Assembly: GCF_000151665.1 (NCBI RefSeq)
Contig: NW_013171821.1
Coordinates: 379,929 to 443,928, forward strand
Source of the DNA: Blastocystis hominis
Taxonomy: Eukaryota > Sar > Bigyra > Opalinata > Blastocystidae
Direction: 5' to 3'
DNA: 64,000 bases
Below, in pieces: positions 11,445 through 22,876 of this stretch. The notes under the pieces are model-generated. The model was not told the origin of the DNA and did no database searches. It worked only from the letters and a program-made list of their open reading frames with translations. Position numbers and translations under genes: made by a program. The first letter of the stretch is position 1. Every line of letters begins with the position of its first letter.

Positions 11445-11538
11445 ACTCTCTTAATTTACAATCTGCAACAATAACTGTTGGACTGAGTGATATAGCGAAT
11501 ATATCTGTGTCTACGCCTCACCATCCCCCATGTTCCTC

Positions 11539-12991
11539 CTACGCATTGTAATTCTTGTCCTCCACGTCCACAGCCAGTCCCTTCACTCGCAGTCCCGACA
11601 CCTCGTAATTGGGAATCTCGAACCGAATGCTACGCCTCACTCTGCCCCTCGACGGCTACGTGATGGGTCCGATCTCCTTGGTCACGAACTGCGTCGCCGG
11701 CTTTTCGAGGTTGAAAATCACCTTCAGATAGTACTCCTTCTGCCCCGAGACCTTGTGGATCATCCACAGCACGCGGTGGTCCTTCTCGCGGTACTCCTTG
11801 GTCTGTCCGATAGCGTCGGAGGCCAGCGTGACCGAGCACGTGGTGGTGTCGTGCGGCGTGTGCATCGCAATGAACACGTTGCTCGCGTCCACGTCCGGCT
11901 CGAACAGCGACTTCACCTGCAGAATCAGCTCGATCTTGGTCTCGCTCTTCTCCTCCACCATGGGCCGAATCATGAAGGGCACGCGGAACGGCGTGGTGAT
12001 GCGGTAGTTCATCGCCACGAACTCGCCTTCCGGCGGGTTGAAGCTCAGCAGGCGGTCGCTCTCGAACTTCTCCAGGTTCATGCACTGGTGGAAGTTCATG
12101 TCGTCCACGATGATGAAGTCCTCCGCCGACAGCGTGCGGCCCGTCTCGTCCTGCACCACGGGGATCGGCGTGTCCTTCCCCACCAGCAGGTTCTGCGAGA
12201 GCAGCATGCGCACCGGCGGACAGCCGTTCAGGTAGCTCCGCATCGTCAGGCTGCCGTCGATCGACTGCGACAGCACCGTGCCGTCGCACGCCAGCATCAC
12301 GTTCAGACGCTCGTAGATGTCCACGTACAGCTCGTTCACCTTGCGCTTCGCGCCCTTGTCCGTCAGGATCGACTTGTTCACATCGCCGATCAGGTTCTTC
12401 TAATGGAATAAAATAGGACTACAAGAAGAAAACCTTCGGGTCGGCGATCACAACGGGCTTGTTGTGCACGAACTGCACAAGAGCCTCGCTGGATGTGTCT
12501 TGCGGATAGCCGAAATCCTGGGGGTTAGAAAAGATAAAGAGAGAGGGGAACGATCGCTTCGTCCAGCAATTCGTAGATCAGAGAGAAGTTCTTGCGAACC
12601 GCTTCTTCCGTCAGCATTCCGCAGTAATCCTTGATGATCTTGAGGAGACGGCTCAGTATCTCGATGCCCAAGGCGGGAGACATGTTCATCTACAGGGAAA
12701 TAACGAGATGCGCCCAAACCTTCGTGGTGACAACGAAATACAGACCGTTTCTGCGCTCGAAAATATAGGTAATCGCTCCGCTAATCTGCAAGTAACGAAA
12801 CGCGACCTATCCTACAAACACCGGAGGACAGTCTCCATGCGGCCACGAACGCACCACACGCAAGAACTTCTCGCAGGAAGTAATGGGAGTATCAAAACGG
12901 ACTGAAAAAGTGAGTACTCTCCGAAATCCCTACAATCCTTCAGAATAAGACGATCTCCTCTATCAGTCAGAATGAAGAACTGGGAAATCAT
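11539..12991 (-). CDS. AP4M1: AP-4 adaptor complex subunit mu
   Basis: Medium chain of a heterotetrameric vesicle coat adaptor at the trans-Golgi; it binds tyrosine-type sorting signals. The N-terminal longin-like domain begins MISQFFILTDRGDRLILKDF, typical of AP-4 mu. GLYFVVTTK, YCGMLTEEAVRKNF and YELLDEAIDFGYPQ follow, then the mu-homology domain (YVDIYERLNVMLACDG, NLEKFESDRLLSFNPPEGEF) and a short C-terminus after FEIPNYEVSGLRVKGL. Seven introns of 30-34 nt are needed, including one inside KDF and one just before the last exon. The start ATG is at 12989-12991. The C-terminus is shorter than in animals and lacks the usual KWVRY ending. Confidence 0.9.
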
Positions 12992-13363
12992 ATCTAGATC
13001 AAACAATTGACAATAGAATTGAAATAGAGTACATAATATCAAACCCCGATCAATCTGTGGGTATAAACATCATGAGCGATTCAATACCTGCACGTTCATG
13101 TCAATGTGTAAGTGGAAAAAGAATCTGGAAGGACAGTAATTGCACGAGTCTTCTTAATAATACGTAATAACATCATAAAAAGCGATAGATGTTTGATCAG
13201 TTTATTTCACTCATTTACATTAACTTTTACGATCATTTTTTAAATATCAATATAGATAACAAAAGCCACAAAATTAAATCTCATAACGAAGAAGACTGTT
13301 TCAATAATACATAGCATTCCCGCGGTATTATCTAATGGCGATGGAGGTTATAAAAAGAATATT
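12992..13363. promoter_or_regulatory. Divergent 5' region, AP-4 mu / TMEM87-like
   Basis: About 370 nt of AT-rich sequence between two genes transcribed away from each other. No motif or small gene can be supported. Confidence 0.4.
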
Positions 13364-15024
13364 ATGAGGCTGTTTTCGATCGTGGTATGTGCAGAAAGTG
13401 AATCTAATTCTCTAGAATCTTGTGCTCCTACCTTTCTTGGTGAGTGCTGTCGTAATTAAATATGATCCTGTTGTACTAAATAATGCTACCATGATCAAGC
13501 AAGTCCAGTTCATGTTTGATAACAAAACGTCTCCCGCGTCTAGGTACGTTTTTCTTTGTGAAATTCAGTTGAAGTGGTTCTGGATACGTAGATAATTACA
13601 TTGAATTGGAGTTCTTTGTAACTAAGAATAATCCAAGCCTGGAGGCACAGGCAGTGGTAGAGGTACTTAATTGTGTGTTAACTGAATTTTAGGTCATGGT
13701 CGTCTCGGACGACGTTTTCCAGACCATAGGTATCGATGAGAAGAATGAGCATTACTATTGTTGTGATGATCAGGCGTACGATGTAGTTTTACTTTTCTGG
13801 CTCGAGCTGTAGAACAACCAGTGCCAGAACCATAACCATCTGTGGGTGCGGAGCAACGAAACGTCTCAGTACCGTTCTAGCTCCATCGATTTCAAGTTGG
13901 CTGCTCGCTTCTCCTTTCATTCTTTAGGGGTGAGAACCGCACCGTGAACGTTCACTTCGACGTCCCCAAGGAGGGCAAGTACTGGATCGTTCTGGGCTTG
14001 TGCGATCCGGATACGTCGAACGTGAAGGTGTCTGGCAAGGCGGTGATTATGAATCCTTACGGCCACATCCCTGCTCGCATGTACGGCATCATCCCGTTCA
14101 CCAAGTGGGTGCTGCTGATCTACACAGCGCTCTTCTTGGCGTGGATCATCCGCTGCTGCTGGTACCGCAAGGAGCTGATGAGCGTGCACGTGATGATCAC
14201 GGTGGTGGTGGGCACGTTCCTGTTCGACACGGTGATCCGCCTGCTGATGCTGAGCAACTTCAATCACGAAGGTGTGTACGACCGGAAGATCACCATGTTC
14301 TCTCTGTTCATCACGTCGGCCACGCACACCGTGGCGCGGTGTCTGATTATCATGGTCGCGATGGGTCTCGGCGTGTCGAAGGCCTCGCTGGGCAACTCCA
14401 TGTGGAAGATCGTGGTGATGGGCGTCGTGTACTTCTTCTTCTCTCTCTGGGACTCGATCGTCTCGACCTACTCCACCGATTCCAAGGTGAATCTCTACCG
14501 CATCATCCCCGCTTCCCTTCTCGACTCGTTCATCTATTTCTGGATCTTGCAGTCGCTTCTGGACACCATCCAGGAGCTGGAGGATAAGAAGCAGACCGGA
14601 AAGCTGGACGTGTTCATTAGTCTGCGAAACATCATCATCGTGGCCGTGATCGTGTCGACGCTCTACAACGTCCTCTTTAGCTATCTGATCATGTTCAAAA
14701 AGATCGACTCGCTCTGGAAGTATCAGTGGTTCTTTAATGACGGTGTATGGACCAGCTCCTATTTGCTGCTGGTCGCTGTGATCATGGTAAGCTTGCTGGG
14801 CTGTGTCTCTGATCTCGTAGTATTTGTGGGCTCCCAATGAGCGGTCGTTGGCGTACGCCTATCACGTCCAGGTTTCGACGGATGAGAGACAGGACCAGGA
14901 GGAATATGCGATGCAGGAGGACGGCCTTCAGGGTGCTGGAGGCGAGGGAAGCATTCAGGTAGCGACCGTGGAGGCCACCGAAGACAGTCTGAAGCCGATG
15001 ACGATTAAGGCTCAGAGTGCATAA
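13364..15024 (+). CDS. TMEM87/GOST-type seven-transmembrane Golgi protein
   Basis: Belongs to the Lung_7-TM_R/GOST family (TMEM87, GPR107/108), Golgi membrane proteins involved in trafficking. A signal peptide (MRLFSIVNLVLLPFLVSA, split by a 31-nt intron) leads a luminal beta-rich domain with several Cys. The family signature follows (NPYGHIPARMYGIIPFTKW), then seven hydrophobic segments, including VARCLIIMVAMGLGVSK. A 34-nt intron (14787-14820) precedes the cytoplasmic tail starting YLWAPNERSLAYAYHVQ. About six introns in all. The TAA stop is genomic (15022-15024), and the octamer is at 15116-15123, within 20 nt of the end of the convergent RhoGAP gene. Confidence 0.88.
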
Positions 15025-15115
15025 ATAACAGCACGATAAGAGAGAGTGATATAGGATCGATAATGGACTATGAATGAATGATTGAATGAGTGAATAAATG
15101 GATGGATGGATGGGT

Positions 15116-15123
15116 TGTTTGTT
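15116..15123 (+). terminator. TGTTTGTT octamer of the TMEM87-like gene
   Basis: Exact octamer about 90 nt after the stop. It sits in a GGATGGAT repeat tail, immediately next to the opposite-strand end signal at 15126-15133. Confidence 0.7.
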
Positions 15124-15125
15124 GC

Positions 15126-15133
15126 AACACACA
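15126..15133 (-). terminator. Variant octamer TGTGTGTT ending the RhoGAP gene
   Basis: One mismatch from TGTTTGTT. A coding T (plus-strand position 15138) lies exactly 4 nt before it, so cleavage there would make a TAA. Confidence 0.5.
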
Positions 15134-15137
15134 GGAG

Positions 15138-18100
15138 AAAGGGGTGAATCGAAGAGCCCTTTGGGATAGCGGCCTTCTTCGTGCAGCTTGCTGATGATCT
15201 TCTCGAGGAAACTCGCGGCCATCGTGGGATTGTCCTTCGTGATATCGCGACTTGCCGTCACTTCCTTCCAGCACTCCTACCTCCGAATAATCGACGGAGC
15301 AATGCAGATTCCGCAGCTATTCGGCGTCAGCAGGTTCTCCGAATGGTCCAAGTAGCAGCAGAACAAGTCAAACAAAAACTGCGCGACCTGGCGATTCGGC
15401 GGAGGCAGCAAGTCCAGCACCTTCAAGCAATCCTCTCGCGTGCTCTTCGCCGCTTGAATCAAGTCATCGTAGATCTCAAACGGAAACAACGGCTCCCTCA
15501 TATCATAAAAGATTCGTTTCAGCACCGTGATCGCCACGTGCGCCGAATCCATCGTCTCGATACACGCGTAATCGCCCTACCTCCCACGCTCTCCCCGACC
15601 CTACCATCGCAATCCATCGCAGATACTTGTCCCGCTTCTCCTGCGCCGCGCTGTGGCGAAACGCTCCTTCCTGTTTATAGCCCTCCAATTCGACCAGTTT
15701 CCGCGCTAACAGAATAAACACCCGCGGGACTTTCTTCGCGTACCGCGCCGCCAGCGGGTCCAGCGTCTCGTTCTGCGGGGAACGCGCCAGCGGCAGCGTG
15801 CGATGCAAAGTTTCGTTGATCTGATGGCGCAGAGAGAGAGCGAATTGCTGCTGGATCACCGATTCGGCCGCGCGGACGCCCTCGCTTTCTCCCGCGGTTT
15901 CTTCGGTGCGGCCGAGGAGCGAGGGAAGCTCGGTGCGGACCCACTGAATGAGGTGGCTGAGGAAGAGAAGGAAGCGCTGCGCTTCCTGGTGCGAGAGAAA
16001 CCCGAGCGTCACGACGTGGTCGGCGTCTTCCTTCTCGCGTTCCGAGGCCAAATCCCATCGACAGTGCAGTTGGAGGAGGAAGAACAGCCCTGACGGCTCG
16101 ATTCCGAGTAGCTACGAATCATGGAATTCCAGAAAAAGGGACTTCTTCGCGAATGCTTCGCACAGCGAGGCGGTGAATCTGCGAGGAGCTTCGCGTCTGC
16201 CAGCACACGCTTTCGAGCGTGGGAGTGACCCAGAACCGCTTCTCTTTGAGAGATTTATCGGAGGCGGACATGTGGATGAAGACGCCATTGAGAAGGCCGA
16301 ACAGCATGCGGTCTTCGTCCATGTAGCACTCGGAGCGACTTTCGATCGGCGACAGTCGCACAGCGGCTTCCGTTTCGATCGGGAAGCCGTGTCGCGAGAA
16401 CAGCTCCGTCATTTTCTCCACGGTGAGCAGCTCGCCCACGGAACAACCGCGGAGATCCGACGGAATCCGCGTGTTCTCCACTTCGCTCAGCCGCGCTACC
16501 ACCTGGGTTCTCCGTTTCTCCCATTCGGATTCCTCGAGGTCCTGCAAGGGCACCGCTCTCTCGAGCAAGCCTTCGATGGTGTAGAGCGCGATCCCCGCGT
16601 TCTGGGTGAAAGAGAATCGATGAGACGCCTACTTCGTCATCGGAGTGACATCGTTTGTGCAGATGAGCGACGAGATAGGGGAGCAGTTGATCGGAGGGCC
16701 TGCAGAACTGGGAGAGCACATAGAGCGCTTCGAAGGCTTTGGTTTCGGCGCGAGCATCGGTACATTCGTTGGTTTGTCGAATGAAGAAGGCGAAGATTTC
16801 GTCGGTGAGGTCGGGAAAGCGGATCAATCCCTTAATGATCGAGTTGAGCTTTTGGAGATCTGCGTTGGAGAGAAGCCCGCACACAGTAGAATTGCGCTGG
16901 CTTTTCGCATCCGGCAGCACGCCCTGGATGGTCAGAATGGAGTGTTCGAAGCCGAGAATATCCGCGAGATGCATTCGATTTACGGGGTGCAATGGATGAA
17001 GCAGTGGCTTCGCTGAGAAACAACAGAGCGGCTCCACCGATGCGTTTCGAAAGAAGGTTTTTTTGCGTTGGAAATAGACCGAAGCGTAGTCCACAAAGCG
17101 GTAATCCGCGACGTCGGGGAAGAGATAGCTCCGCTCCTGCTTGAAGGAGAGAAGCGACTGCAGAGAGTGCAGAGAATGCATCGATTCCGATGTTTTCTCG
17201 GCCTCTTTGGAGTCGGAAGATTCGATCGAGTTGAAGAATTTCATCGATTTGCGTGGAGGAAGCAGTTCCTTTGTGGTATTTGTGGTATGTAGTTTATTTA
17301 ATTCGTTTGATTGATTTATTTTTACTGATTCGATTCGTTCATTTGGTTCATTTGGAACTTTAGGGGGCTTCAAGTCCTTCAAATCGGGCGTTTCCCGAGT
17401 CTCAAGCGGTTTCTTATCTCCCCGTTTCTCCAGTTTCTCCAATGCTTTCTCCACCTCATCCATCGGCTCCGGTTTCTCCAATTTCTCCGGTTTCCCTGCT
17501 TGTTTCGGCGTCCATACGCGCTCTAACGGCAATGCTGGCTCCGAAAACCGCGAACTCTGCGAGGAGTCGGATAACCGCGGTAACGGCATATGAATGGGGG
17601 ATAGCGGGCGTTTTCCGTGCCGCGGAGAATTCAACCGGCGAATGGGCGACCCGACTTCGATGCGTTTGGGCCCCGCAATGCGCGGATTGATCTGCTGCAG
17701 CTCCGCCCAGACGTCGGTAAGAATGAAAAGCGGGCGATTGTGCCGGCTGCTGGCTAGAAGTGAATTCCCGCGGGAGTGGAAACAGTAGGTGACGGGGATG
17801 CTGTGAAGGCCTGGGGATGAGAGAGAGAGAAAGAGAGGTACGGAGGGGGATGTAGGAGAGAACGTTCTTGATGGAGATGTGCTGGGAAGAGAGAACGGAC
17901 TCGAGCGGAGATCGCTTGGAGGATCGAGAGCGCGAATGAGAGCGACGAGAGCCTTCGACGGAGAAGCGGAAGGCTTCGTAGTACCACTATGGTGGAGGGA
18001 GAGGAGGAGAGGGAACGGCGTATTGGGAGATGAGCTTGGGGTCATTCATGGAGTTGAGATATTGGTAGATGAATTGGAGGATTCGATGCTGCAGCTCGCT

Positions 18101-18787
18101 GACTATGGAGGATTAGAGAGAGAAAGAGTGGGGAAATACGATTGTCGTTCATGATGTTCACCTCGTCATTCGTATCCACAGAAAGAGAGGAACGAAGCGC
18201 GGTAGAACTAGCAATTAAGATTCATTTTGAACGAGAAATACAAGGGGGACATATTGGAACAAATAGTGGGAGATAGTTTCCGGATACTCCGTTGAATGGA
18301 AGAATAGTCGTGACTGAATTTGTAGTCTGCGGGAGTTGGAGAAGAATGATCACATCGCGTAGAGAGTACCGACTTCCATTTAGGAACATACTCTGTTGAA
18401 GGCAATATCGGCTGAATATAGTCATAGGGGACATAGCCTTTGCTTCCATCCAATGACTGAGCAAAGACCCAACCCTTATAAACATTAGTACGTACGATCA
18501 CGAGCTGGTCAGTATCCAGATCCATTTCACAATCCTGTATACGACGAAACACAGAGCGCGCCTTCCCAAAGTACTGTCAAGGTAAACAACGGAACAAAAA
18601 ACAAGGATATATAAAAAATAAAGCTATTTTCTCCACATAAATCGCAAACATTCAAATATTGAATACGAACGGAAGAAAGGTCCGGTACATTCACATTCCA
18701 CGTTGCTTCCTTGGTATTTGGATTTGTATAAAAGTAGTGTGCAAAATCAGGATATGCACACTGAAACCAACTGATAGATAGAGACAT
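15138..18787 (-). CDS. WW-SH3-MyTH4-RhoGAP protein (ARHGAP39/Vilse-like)
   Basis: Switches off Rho-family GTPases and probably links them to the cytoskeleton. Order from the start ATG (18785-18787): a WW domain (YPDFAHYFYTNPNTKEATW), an SH3-like fold (KGWVFAQSLDGSKGYVPYDY), a long Ser/Pro/Arg linker, and a MyTH4 domain (LPYLVAHLHKRCHSDDE among others). The RhoGAP domain comes last. It contains VPRVFILLARKLVELEG, QEGAFRHSAAQEKRD, an ITVLKRIFYDMREPLFPFE core and an SCGICIAPSIIRR helix. The usual arginine finger (GxxRxxG) reads EGAFRHSA, so the Arg is kept. About ten introns of 25-37 nt are used; the first few junctions are least certain. No genomic stop occurs for over 300 nt past the domain, so the end is placed at the poly(A)-made stop. 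Confidence 0.82.
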
Positions 18788-19000
18788 ATTTGAATTTATA
18801 AAAAAAGATCAGCGAGGTTTCAAATATGAAAAAATAATAGAAAGTATATGAACTGTTTAGTTAAATGGTTGATCACTTTTTTCTGCAACGGAACAATGGG
18901 AGTTCAAGTCCGTTAGGAGGTTTTTTTCTTTTTCAAATTGTACCCGATTTTTGCAATTCAACTATTCGAAATTGGGGTTTTAACCCGTAATGAAAAGTGA
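18788..19000. other. Intergenic region upstream of the U2 genes
   Basis: AT-rich, no coding frame. It contains a tRNA-like pair of A-box and B-box matches followed by a T run (18858-18930), which does not fold as a tRNA. Confidence 0.4.
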
Positions 19001-19041
19001 GATAGAGTGATGGTAGTCGATTGGAGTCAACAGTTATGTTG
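19001..19041 (+). promoter_or_regulatory. Conserved upstream element of U2 copy 1
   Basis: The 41 nt before the RNA are about 90% identical to the 41 nt before copy 2, with the last 22 nt (ending AACAGTTATGTTG) identical. It is in the right place for a proximal snRNA promoter element. Confidence 0.55.
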
Positions 19042-19234
19042 TACCTTCTCAGCCGTTTGGCTAAGATCAAGTGTAGTATCTGTTCTTTTCAGTGTGAAAA
19101 CTGAAAATGTACCCACTGGGTACATCTTTTTCACCTGTATTTTTCGACTGGGCAGGCAGTAAACCTAGTTTACTAGGTTGTGCCAGCGCGAGTGTCCTTT
19201 GCATTGCACTACCGCGAAGTGATGCTCACCGCCC
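19042..19234 (+). ncRNA. U2 spliceosomal snRNA, copy 1
   Basis: Pairs with the intron branch point in the spliceosome. The 5' part TTCTCAGCCGTTTGGC then TAAGATCAAGTGTAGTATC is near-universal U2 and contains the GUAGUA branch-recognition element. A stem IIa/b region, a perfect hairpin (GTACCCACTGGGTAC), an Sm-like site (TGTATTTTTCG) and two 3' hairpins follow. Length about 190 nt, as in most eukaryotes. The 3' end is approximate. Confidence 0.95.
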
Positions 19235-19579
19235 TTCATTTAATTGAATAAGTATTTTGATTTTGAATGAATGATTTTGAATATATTAAATTGAGGTTTT
19301 GACAACTTTACTATATATTCACAGGAAATCGATTTTGGAAAGGGTTTTTGGTTCAGACTTTGCCGTTACGGATGTTTAACACATTGCTTGATTGACAATA
19401 CACATAGATACGAGGAACCGCACAAATAATCGAATTTCTATCACTATCAAATTCCATGTTTCGTTATCTTCCTTTCCTTCAATGAAACAATTCAGATCTA
19501 TTCTTTTCAACATAATGAAACATTCTGATGCCAGCAATTTAGTATAATCCTGATATCCTAAACCCATAACGAAGAATTG

Positions 19580-19620
19580 AATAGAGTGCTAGTAGCCGAT
19601 TGGAGTCAACAGTTATGTTG
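19580..19620 (+). promoter_or_regulatory. Conserved upstream element of U2 copy 2
   Basis: Counterpart of the element before copy 1, with four or so differences, all in the distal half. Confidence 0.55.
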
Positions 19621-19813
19621 TACCTTCTCAGCCGTTTGGCTAAGATCAAGTGTAGTATCTGTTCTTTTCAGTGTGAAAACTGAAAATGTACCCACTGGGT
19701 ACATCTTTTTCACCTGTATTTTTCGACTGGGCAGGCAGTAAACCTAGTTTACTAGGTTGTGCCAGCGCGAGTGTCCTTTGCATTGCACTACCGTGAAGTG
19801 ATGCTCACCGCCC
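19621..19813 (+). ncRNA. U2 spliceosomal snRNA, copy 2
   Basis: Same RNA as copy 1, offset by 579 nt. I find one difference, C to T in the last hairpin loop (CCGCGAAG against CCGTGAAG). Similarity continues about 80 nt downstream and 40 nt upstream, then fades in the spacer, so this is a tandem duplication whose spacer has diverged while the RNA is held constant. Confidence 0.95.
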
Positions 19814-20130
19814 TTCATTTAATTGAATTAGTATTATGTCTTTGAACGATTATTTTGGTATATATTAAAATGAGGTTTTGACAACTTTGCTATAAATAAT
19901 AATAGTAAGTATACTTATCGTCAGCTGACTTTCGAATATGCCTATTTTTCGGACTTTTTTTGTCACCCTAATCATCCTTTGCAAAATGCATTGAATTTGA
20001 TTTTAGTCATATCATTAAGATGAGAAAGTAAAATAAAATACTATGCACAACTGATACAATTGATAGGAGTTTCAATCCTTATTCTAAAAATTGTGTTTTT
20101 TAGATTTTAAGGATCACGAAACACTCAAAA

Positions 20131-22755
20131 ATGATTTGGTGTATTCTTTTTTGCTTTTATATTTCCCTTTCCTTTTCAATTCAGAGAAGTATTGAATGCT
20201 CTGCCGAGCCTCAAAAGAAGTAGGATCATTCCAAGCGTGTCACATAGCTATCCTTTCTGCAACCCAGATTTGGACATTGACACTCGTGTAGATGACTTCG
20301 TTTCTCGACTTACTCTCGATGAATGTGCCTCTCTCCTTAACAGCGAATCTCCTGCGATCGAACATCTGGGCGTACGGTACGCTTTTGATTCCAAGTTGAC
20401 CACAGTCCCTATGACTGGAGAAGCAATTGCCTTCATGGTTGGGGATGGTGGGGTCGTACTACGGACTGGAGAGATTTGCGCTGGCAGAATTTCCCCATGC
20501 CGGTAGGCTTGGGAGCGACTTTCAACCCTCGTCTGGTAAATCCGTTTTTGCGTGGTAATTTTAAAGATTAAAAAGGTCGCAGATGTCACTGCAAAGGAGG
20601 GTCGTGCACTTCACAACATGATCCTCGAGTTCTATAATGGAACGACTCCAGAAGCTGGCGGTTTGAACTGTTTCAGTCCCAATATTAATCTTATTCGCGA
20701 TCCTCGGTATTTACGAGAATCCATTTTAATCTACTAGGTGGGGTCGGAACATGGAGGTGTTCTCTGAGGATCCGTATCTAACAACGATTCTTGGTGGTGT
20801 TTACACCTTCAGTCTCCAAGTCGCTTTCCATGCTTGATTAAACCTCAGCAAAAAGTCGACGGCTACTACATGCTCGCAGCGTCTCCTAAGCACTTCGCCG
20901 TTCACTCCGGACCCGACAGCTCGCGCCTCTCCTTCGTCGCGAACGCGACGGAGTTTTATTTTGCTTGTTTTTTTACACAGACACGATCTTTACGAATTCT
21001 TCCTTCCCCAATTCGAAACACAAACACGATGCTTAAACGCACTTGAAATCATGCCAGCTTATTCGTTTTTCTTTTTCACCGCGGTTATCTAGAGGTCTTC
21101 GATCGAAAGAGTCGCCCAAAGGCGAACCCGACGTCGCAAACCACTTTTTACTACAAACTTTGCTTCGAGATCGCTGGAATCGATCCGATATCCACGTGAT
21201 GGCCGATAATACCGCGGTTTTATTCGTATTAATAGCAGAGAGAATCGATTCCAGTCGTACACCGAGATGAAATACGCGCGATCCCCCGCGGAAGCTGCAG
21301 AACTGGCGATAAACGCGGGAACAGATATGGATTTGAACCAGGGAGACAATGTAATGGACGTTTACACGGCCCAGAACGTTCGCGAGGGCAAAGTCGCCGA
21401 GCAAACCGTGCGAGATGCTGTGCGTAGAGCGTAGGAACCGCGGGAATTTCACAAACAGAACACGTCTGCGAATGCTGGTCGGCGATTTCGATTCGCCGGA
21501 GCGCGTTTCGATGCAGAAAATGGGTCGTGAATGGATCAATACCCCCGAATTCAAAGCGATCAATTTGCAGAGCGCACACGAAGCCATCGTTTTACTGCGA
21601 AATTCCCGCGGGTTGCTGCCGTTGCGTGGGGATTACAAGCGAATCGCGGTTATTGGCGCGAATGCAAACAGCACCGTGGTGTTCACAGGCGATTACGAGG
21701 GATTGGCAGATCACATCTACACGCTTCTCGAGGGCGTTTCATTGCGTGCACCTCGCGCGGAGGTCGTGTTTGCTCCGGGTTGCCGCGATATTTTCTGCAA
21801 TAGCACGGAGCTCTTCGATGACGCACTTTCCCTCGCGAAAACCGCGGATCTGGTCATTCTGGGATTCGGTACGGACAAAAACGCGGCCTGTGAGCGCGAC
21901 GATTTGATGGAAACCACGTGCGAGGGCGTTTCGATCGGCGCGACGCAGCTCCCTGGCTGTCAAGGCCGCCTGTTCGACGCGATTTTGAGCGTCAATCCGA
22001 ACGTTGTGTTGGTCGGAATGAGCGGACAGCAGCTGAACAACCCGAAGAACGCGGAGACCGTTCTGTTCGCGCCGTTTTTGGGCAACTTCGGGGGCCTGGC
22101 GATCGCGGATGTGCTGTTTGGGCGTTTCAATGTGGGCGGTCGGCTTCCGTTTACGTTGTATAAAGAAACGGAGAAGCTGCCTGCGATTGGGAGCTACGAT
22201 ATGACGAGTTATCCGGGAAGAACGTATCGATATCATCGATTGGAGCCCGAATTCCCGTTTGGATTCGGCTTGTCGTATTCGAAGTTCGAGTATAGTGATC
22301 TTCGCGTGTCGACCAATCAAATGAAGGCGTGCGAATCGGTCAAAGTGGAAGTGGAGGTGAAGAATTTGGGTCCTTGTAGAGCGGTGAAGGATTGGAAGTG
22401 AAGGATAGATGATGGAAATGAAGTCGTGCAGTTGTATGTGTCGTTTTTGAATGTGGGAGCGGAGCTTCCGATCGCGCTGACGCCAATTCGAACGCTGCAA
22501 GGAGTCGAGAGAGTGGAGATTCGCAATGGAGAGACGAAGACGGTGCGATTTGAACTGGAGCCGATCAATTTCTCGCTAATTGATGAGAATGGAGCGCGAA
22601 GAATCTTTGAGGGCGCGTATGAAATCCAGGTGGGAGGCGGACAGAAGGGATATGCGGAGGTGCTGACGCAGAAGGTGGAGATCCGCGGACCGAGCGTAGA
22701 TATGGAAAAATGCTCGAAGATCACCTATTATTGCCCGGATTTCTCGAAGTATTGA
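20131..22755 (+). CDS. Secreted glycoside hydrolase family 3 (beta-glucosidase/xylosidase type)
   Basis: Cleaves beta-linked sugars from plant or mucin-type glycans. It starts with a clear signal peptide (MIWCILFCFYISLSFS), so it is probably exported. After splicing about ten introns of 28-33 nt the GH3 (alpha/beta)8 domain reads NFPMPVGLGATFNP, EGRALHNM, NCFSPNINLIRDPRWGRN, SEDPYLTT, LAASPKHFAVHSG and VMADNTAV. The Asp in the last motif is in the nucleophile position (usually SDCGA). The C-terminal sandwich has LPLRGDYKRIAVIGANAN, the TGDYEG loop, GQQLNNP, and FPFGFGLSYSKFEYSDL, followed by the fibronectin-like tail (EVVQLYVSF). TGA at 22753-22755; octamer at 22792-22799. The domain order is that of plant/bacterial xylosidases, so lateral origin is possible. 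Confidence 0.93.
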
Positions 22756-22791
22756 GCGTGGTAACAATGAGAAGAAAGAATTATTTGGAAA

Positions 22792-22799
22792 TGTTTGTT
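22792..22799 (+). terminator. TGTTTGTT octamer of the GH3 gene
   Basis: Exact octamer 37 nt after the stop codon. Confidence 0.7.
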
Positions 22800-22876
22800 T
22801 GAAACAACGAGTGAGTGAGTGAAAGATTGATGATAAGAATGTGATATTTAAATAAGGCTGGAAAGAATAATGAGAT

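Noticed and set aside
11530-12411. His/Val/Arg-rich plus-strand frame opposite AP-4 mu.
   Set aside because: Antisense shadow in a GC-rich exon.
13917-14837. His/Arg/Asp-rich minus-strand frame opposite the TMEM87-like gene.
   Set aside because: Antisense shadow; the plus-strand seven-TM protein is unambiguous.
16255-18045. A nearly 600-residue minus-strand frame as a single-exon gene.
   Set aside because: Its last part (after HSDDE) loses MyTH4 similarity and runs through an intron in the wrong frame; the spliced RhoGAP gene explains the region better.
18851-18930. tRNA-like signals: TAGTTAAATGG (A-box) and GTTCAAGTCC (B-box), followed by a T run.
   Set aside because: Neither the T stem, the D stem nor the acceptor stem pairs when folded, and no anticodon arm appears. 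At best a relic; not annotated as a tRNA.
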